From assembly GCF_900105655.1 (NCBI RefSeq), contig NZ_LT629787.1, forward strand, positions 2,914,001 through 2,978,000: a DNA stretch of 64,000 nucleotides, read 5' to 3'. A model generated the notes under the pieces. That model worked only from the letters and a program-made list of their open reading frames with translations. It was not told the origin of the DNA and ran no database searches. How positions within the stretch are numbered: position 1 is the stretch's first letter; every line of letters begins with the position of its first letter. Position numbers and translations under genes: made by a program. Origin of the DNA: Halopseudomonas salegens (GTDB taxonomy: Bacteria > Pseudomonadota > Gammaproteobacteria > Pseudomonadales > Pseudomonadaceae). Below, one piece after another: positions 60,582-64,000 of this stretch.

Positions 60582-61931
60582 TCAGAACATTTTCAGATAA
60601 CGCTTGAGCTCCCAGTCAGACACGTACGTGTGGTAGCTGGTCCACTCTTCGCGCTTGAGCGCGACAAAACTGTCAAACATGGCCTCACCAAAAACGGCTT
60701 TCGACAGCGGGTCCTCGGCAAAGGCATCCACCGCCTCACCCAGGTTCTGCGGCAGCATCTCGATACCCTGTTCACGCACTTCGGCATCGCTGTAGTTGTA
60801 CATGTTTTCGCGCCGTGGCTGACCCGGGTCCATGCCCTCGCGAATACCTTCCAGTCCGGCCGCCAGCATCATCGCTGCGCCCAGATAGGGGTTGCAGGCG
60901 ATGTCCGCCGCGCGACACTCGACCCGGGCACCCTGAGAGGGAATGCGCAACATATTGGTGCGGTTGTTATTGCCGTAACAGGCGAACACCGGAGCCCAGG
61001 TTGAGCCCGACATGGCCCCCTTGCGCACCAATCGCTTGTAGCTGTTGACCGTCGGCGCAATCACCGCACTGATCGCCTGTGCATGTTTGATGATGCCGGC
61101 AATAAAGTGATAACCCATGGCGGTGACACCGCAACCGTGGGGATCTTCACCATGTGCCGGATCGAACAGGTTGCGTCCGGTTTCCCGGTCGGCCAGCGAC
61201 ATGTTGTAGTGCGCGCCACTGCCGGTGCGATTGGCCGAAGGCTTGGGCATAAAGCTGGCAAAGGCACCGTGCTTGCGAGCGATTTCATTGGCCATCAGAC
61301 GGAAGAACACCAGGCGGTCGGCCATGTTCAGCGCATCGGTATAGGTAAAATCAGTCTCGAACTGGCCGTTGGCGTCTTCGTGATCAAAGGAGTACACATC
61401 CCAGCCCAGTTGGTTCATCGCATCGACCAGCTCATCAATAATCGGCAGATTATCGAACATGGTGCGCGGGTCATAACAGGGTTTCGCCTGATCATCGCGG
61501 TCACTGACCGGCGCAAAGCCACCGTCTTCCGTGTCCTTGAACAGGAAGAACTCGGTTTCTATGCCCAGATTGAAGGTCAGTCCCATGGCTTCCGCTGCAG
61601 CAATCTGGCGCTTGAGAATATTGCGTGAGCAAGCTTCGAAGGGAGCCCCCTCCAGGTACAGGTCACTGGCAAACCAGGCCAGCTGCGGGTTCCAGGGACA
61701 GATTGCCAGCGACTTTTCATCCGGCATCGCAGCCACTTCATTGTCGCTGATGTCCTGCGGTACACCGTCAAGCGCGGCACCCGTAAACAATTCCGAACCC
61801 TTGAACATTCGGTCGAGGTGCTGCAAGGGAACGAACTTGCCCTTGATGATGCCATGAATATCAACATAACCAGCCAGCGCGTGTTTGACGCCTTTGTCGG
61901 CCAGGGATTGCTGCAAGGTGTGACTGCTCAT
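60582..61931 (-). CDS. glnT: Type III glutamine synthetase-like ligase (GlnT family)
   Basis: A 449-residue glutamine-synthetase-fold enzyme. Conserved parts are YVDIHGIIKGKFVPL (beta-grasp), ETEFFLFKD, EDANGQFE, the histidine loop TGSGAHYNMSL and ECRAADIACNPYLGAAMM near the nucleotide-binding side. This is the GlnT/type III group, where activity with amines other than ammonia is common, so classic glutamine synthesis is not certain. It heads a minus-strand operon with an ABC binding protein and a TetR regulator, which suggests induced use of an imported amine. The ATG at 61931 has GAGGAGT upstream. Confidence 0.85.
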   Translation of the reverse strand: MSSHTLQQSLADKGVKHALAGYVDIHGIIKGKFVPLQHLDRMFKGSELFTGAALDGVPQDISDNEVAAMPDEKSLAICPWNPQLAWFASDLYLEGAPFEACSRNILKRQIAAAEAMGLTFNLGIETEFFLFKDTEDGGFAPVSDRDDQAKPCYDPRTMFDNLPIIDELVDAMNQLGWDVYSFDHEDANGQFETDFTYTDALNMADRLVFFRLMANEIARKHGAFASFMPKPSANRTGSGAHYNMSLADRETGRNLFDPAHGEDPHGCGVTAMGYHFIAGIIKHAQAISAVIAPTVNSYKRLVRKGAMSGSTWAPVFACYGNNNRTNMLRIPSQGARVECRAADIACNPYLGAAMMLAAGLEGIREGMDPGQPRRENMYNYSDAEVREQGIEMLPQNLGEAVDAFAEDPLSKAVFGEAMFDSFVALKREEWTSYHTYVSDWELKRYLKMF

Positions 61932-61991
61932 CGGGTACTCCTCTGATGGCTGTGAGCCGTGTTCGGGTTGGTACGAATCTTCCATTCAACA

Positions 61992-62013
61992 TACATGCCA
62001 GCATGCATGTATA
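61992..62013. promoter_or_regulatory. Spaced inverted repeat, candidate operator of the local TetR regulator
   Basis: ATACATGC (61992–61999) and GCATGTAT (62006–62013) are perfect complements separated by 6 bases, in the divergent region between glnT and the MetX-like gene. The half-sites resemble those of AcrR-type regulators (TACATAC...GTATGTA). It overlaps AT-rich sequence (TATAAA 62011–62016) that could be a promoter element. Regulator assignment is by proximity. Confidence 0.65.
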
Positions 62014-62078
62014 AATTCATTGCCAGCCTGTTTACAGGCTTGCGCACCCGGGAAAACACATTTGGCAGGGGATATTAA

Positions 62079-63116
62079 ATGACATCAAATCAGGCACTTA
62101 AGAAGACATTCCAGCTGCATGACTTTCCGCTCGACAGCGGAGAAAAGCTGGCTTCAGGCTGGCTCAGTTACCTGCAGATCGGCGAACTGAACGCCGCTGG
62201 CGACAACCTTATCCTGCTGCCAACGTACTATGGTGGAACACATGAGGGCATATTGCCCTGGATTGGTGCAGACTCACCGCTCAATCCTGCGCAGTATTGC
62301 CTGGTGATCCCCAACCTGATCGGCAATGGTGTTTCGGTGTCGCCATCCAATGCCGAGCATTTCCAGGCCGGGCCGCACTTTCCGGCCATCAGCCTGTATG
62401 ACAATGTGCGCGCACAAAAGCGCTTGCTGGAAAGCTGCTTCGACGATGCTGCCCCGGCGCTGGTCATGGGCTGGTCCATGGGTGGCATGCAGGCCTTGCA
62501 CTGGGGAGCGCTGTACCCGGATCGGGTGCAGCGTCTGCTGAGCATCTGCGCCACCGCACGCTGCTGGCCGCACAACCAGATCTTTCTGGCCGGCGTAAAA
62601 GCTGCCTTGACCTGCGATGCCGCCTGGCAGGACGGGGGCTACCAGTCACCGCCCGACAAGGGTCTGAAAGCCTTTGGCCGGGTTTATGCCGGCTGGGCCT
62701 ACAGTCAGGCGTTTTTCCGCAAACAACTGCATCGCGAGCTGGGCCTGGAGACCCTGCAGGATGTACTCGACTATTGGGAAGAGGATCATCTGCAACAGGA
62801 TGCCAATAACCTGCTGTGTGTACTGGAGAGCTGGCAACAGGCCGATATCAGTCAACTGCCCGCCTTTGCCGGGGACCCTGAACAGGCACTGGCCAGCATT
62901 CGTGCGCCGAGCATTATCATGCCCTCCAGCACGGACCTGTATTTCACCGCAGAAGATGCTGCCTGGGAGGCCGCCCGGATGCCACATGCCGAGTTACGCG
63001 TACTGGAATCTGACTGGGGACATATTGCCGGCGCACCGGGCCGCAGCCCGGTTGATCACCAGCAGATCATGACGGCGTGTGCCGACTTGCTCACACGAAG
63101 GGGGCTGGCCAGTTGA
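62079..63116 (+). CDS. MetX-like alpha/beta hydrolase (acyltransferase/hydrolase)
   Basis: A 345-residue alpha/beta-fold protein similar to homoserine O-acetyltransferase. Nucleophile Ser lies in [13 protein letters not shown], the acid in PSSTDLYFT and the histidine in [21 protein letters not shown] near residue 50 corresponds to the family's oxyanion region. It is shorter and less GxNR-like than true MetX, so it may be a hydrolase or acyltransferase of another substrate. Divergent from the glnT operon and sharing the candidate operator region, which suggests coregulation. Its last 26 bases overlap convergent cysA. Confidence 0.85.
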   Translation: MTSNQALKKTFQLHDFPLDSGEKLASGWLSYLQIGELNAAGDNLILLPTYYGGTHEGILPWIGADSPLNPAQYCLVIPNLIGNGVSVSPSNAEHFQAGPHFPAISLYDNVRAQKRLLESCFDDAAPALVMGWSMGGMQALHWGALYPDRVQRLLSICATARCWPHNQIFLAGVKAALTCDAAWQDGGYQSPPDKGLKAFGRVYAGWAYSQAFFRKQLHRELGLETLQDVLDYWEEDHLQQDANNLLCVLESWQQADISQLPAFAGDPEQALASIRAPSIIMPSSTDLYFTAEDAAWEAARMPHAELRVLESDWGHIAGAPGRSPVDHQQIMTACADLLTRRGLAS

Positions 63117-63999
63117 GCGTTTTCGATTGGCCATCAGCGCTGAACAAGTGGCCCACTGTTGGCACGGCATAACAGCGCTGACCCCGCTCCGGGTGCCAGG
63201 CATTGTACTGCGCGTGACTGATGCCCACTTCCCAGAGGTCATCACTGGCCCAGCCAACCGGCTTGAGTTCGATCCGCACTTCAGCGCCAATGAGACTGAT
63301 CGCCTCTATCTGCATCGGCAGGTTGGCATGACCGGCCGGCGCATTGTGCAAACCCAGCTCATGTGGACGCAGGAAGAGCTGCAGCTCCTCACCATGCTCA
63401 GGCTCGGGTAGCTCAACCCAGGCATCGCCCTGGGTGAGCCGCTTGCCGTCAACACGGCCAGTCAGCACATTGACCTGGCCTAGAAAGTTGAACACAAAAC
63501 GGCTATCCGGTTTGGCATACAGCGCTTGCGGGGCATCCACCTGTTCAATCTGACCGGCGCTCATCACTACAACCTGATCAGACAGCTCAAGCGCCTCCTC
63601 CTGATCATGGGTGACGAACACACTGGTAAAGTGCAACTCGTCATGCAGGCTGCGTAACCAGCGACGCAACTCCTTGCGTACCTTGGCGTCCAGAGCGCCA
63701 AAGGGCTCGTCCAGCAGCAGTATTTGCGGCTGTGTTGCCATGGCCCGGGCAAGCGCAATCCGCTGTTTCTGCCCACCCGAGAGTTGTGCCGGATAACGCT
63801 TGGCGAGATGATCGAGCTGAACCATCTCCAGCAGGTCGGCCACCCGCCGCTTGATGTCGGCACGCGGCGGTCGCTGCTTGCGCGGTAAAACATCCAGACC
63901 AAAAGCAACGTTGTCTGCGACCGTCATGTGCCGGAACAAGGCATAGTGCTGGAACACAAAACCAACCCGACGCTCACGTACATGCAGCTTGCTGACATC
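63091..63999 (-). CDS. cysA: Sulfate/thiosulfate ABC transporter ATP-binding protein (5' end beyond window)
   Basis: The C-terminal 302 codons of CysA; the frame is open to the right edge, with the Walker A and start outside. Visible are the Q-loop region [20 protein letters not shown] followed by [15 protein letters not shown], the ABC signature [14 protein letters not shown], Walker [13 protein letters not shown], the D-loop and switch [12 protein letters not shown], and a C-terminal TOBE-like regulatory domain. [16 protein letters not shown] is characteristic of CysA rather than other ABC ATPases. It would power sulfate uptake; permease genes are expected to the right. It overlaps the convergent MetX-like gene by 26 bases. 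Confidence 0.92.
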   Translation of the reverse strand, partial: DVSKLHVRERRVGFVFQHYALFRHMTVADNVAFGLDVLPRKQRPPRADIKRRVADLLEMVQLDHLAKRYPAQLSGGQKQRIALARAMATQPQILLLDEPFGALDAKVRKELRRWLRSLHDELHFTSVFVTHDQEEALELSDQVVVMSAGQIEQVDAPQALYAKPDSRFVFNFLGQVNVLTGRVDGKRLTQGDAWVELPEPEHGEELQLFLRPHELGLHNAPAGHANLPMQIEAISLIGAEVRIELKPVGWASDDLWEVGISHAQYNAWHPERGQRCYAVPTVGHLFSADGQSKTLNWPAPFV

Positions 64000-64000
64000 C

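Noticed and set aside
59410..61931. A complete urea ABC transporter operon
   Set aside because: Only the binding protein is present; no permease, ATPase or urea carboxylase gene lies in the operon or nearby.

Overview
The window is 64 kb of ordinary-looking, GC-rich chromosome from a gammaproteobacterium of the Pseudomonas lineage. I would place it near the halotolerant or marine branch (Halopseudomonas or relatives), but this rests on gene content only. Supporting signs are the zapA–6S RNA–fau order, an SerA of 409 residues next to a D-2-hydroxyglutarate dehydrogenase, malate synthase G (GlcB), an MvaT-like protein, the recC-recB-recD order, and a BCCT osmolyte transporter. I see no insertion sequence, prophage, CRISPR array, rRNA or tRNA. 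Genes are dense, intergenic gaps are mostly below 250 bases, and many neighbours overlap by 1 to 10 bases.

Layout. 1–6,750: end of zapA, 6S RNA, fau, a small membrane protein, an EVE-domain protein, a membrane diguanylate cyclase, ilvA, rpiA and a fumarylacetoacetate-hydrolase-family enzyme. 7,095–9,931: D-2-hydroxyglutarate dehydrogenase divergent from serA. 10,046–14,029: a CBS-domain histidine kinase with a double-receiver response regulator, a 2OG-Fe(II) oxygenase and a serine hydrolase. 14,213–23,658: glcB, a lipoprotein hydrolase, a small unknown, an MFS permease, a glycerophosphodiesterase, a nitronate-monooxygenase-like flavoprotein, a membrane unknown and thpR. 23,718–30,606: a protein annotated by fold as a short-chain dehydrogenase but carrying halohydrin-dehalogenase signatures, a DUF3096 protein, an EAL-CBS-GGDEF protein, an SbcCD-like pair and a small DUF6435-like protein. 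30,626–37,078: slipin and NfeD protease, an MscS-type channel, a cNMP/CBS/DUF294 protein and a DnaQ-type exonuclease. 37,137–43,390: a BCCT transporter, a truncated MvaT-like protein, and a gamma-glutamyl block (gamma-glutamyltransferase, amidoligase, class I glutamine-amidotransferase-like hydrolase, YigZ). 43,576–52,728: recC-recB-recD. 52,890–64,000: a glutamine-synthetase-family enzyme, a four-module VOC lipoprotein, the carboxynorspermidine pathway pair, a TetR regulator with an ABC binding protein and a type III glutamine-synthetase-like enzyme, a MetX-like hydrolase and the 3' part of cysA.

The most notable items are: (1) a probable halohydrin dehalogenase at 23,718; (2) a stand-alone 62-residue MvaT/MvaU oligomerisation domain with no DNA-binding half; (3) a coupled amidoligase–peptidase operon of unknown product; (4) two intergenic multi-hairpin elements (about 6,806–6,914 and 43,413–43,510) whose stems differ in sequence while pairing and loop sequences are kept; (5) an A-B-A-B four-module VOC lipoprotein behind a perfect 16-base palindrome; and (6) a glnT–binding protein–tetR operon with a perfect spaced inverted repeat in its divergent promoter. 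All functional calls are made by reading the sequence; no database search was possible.
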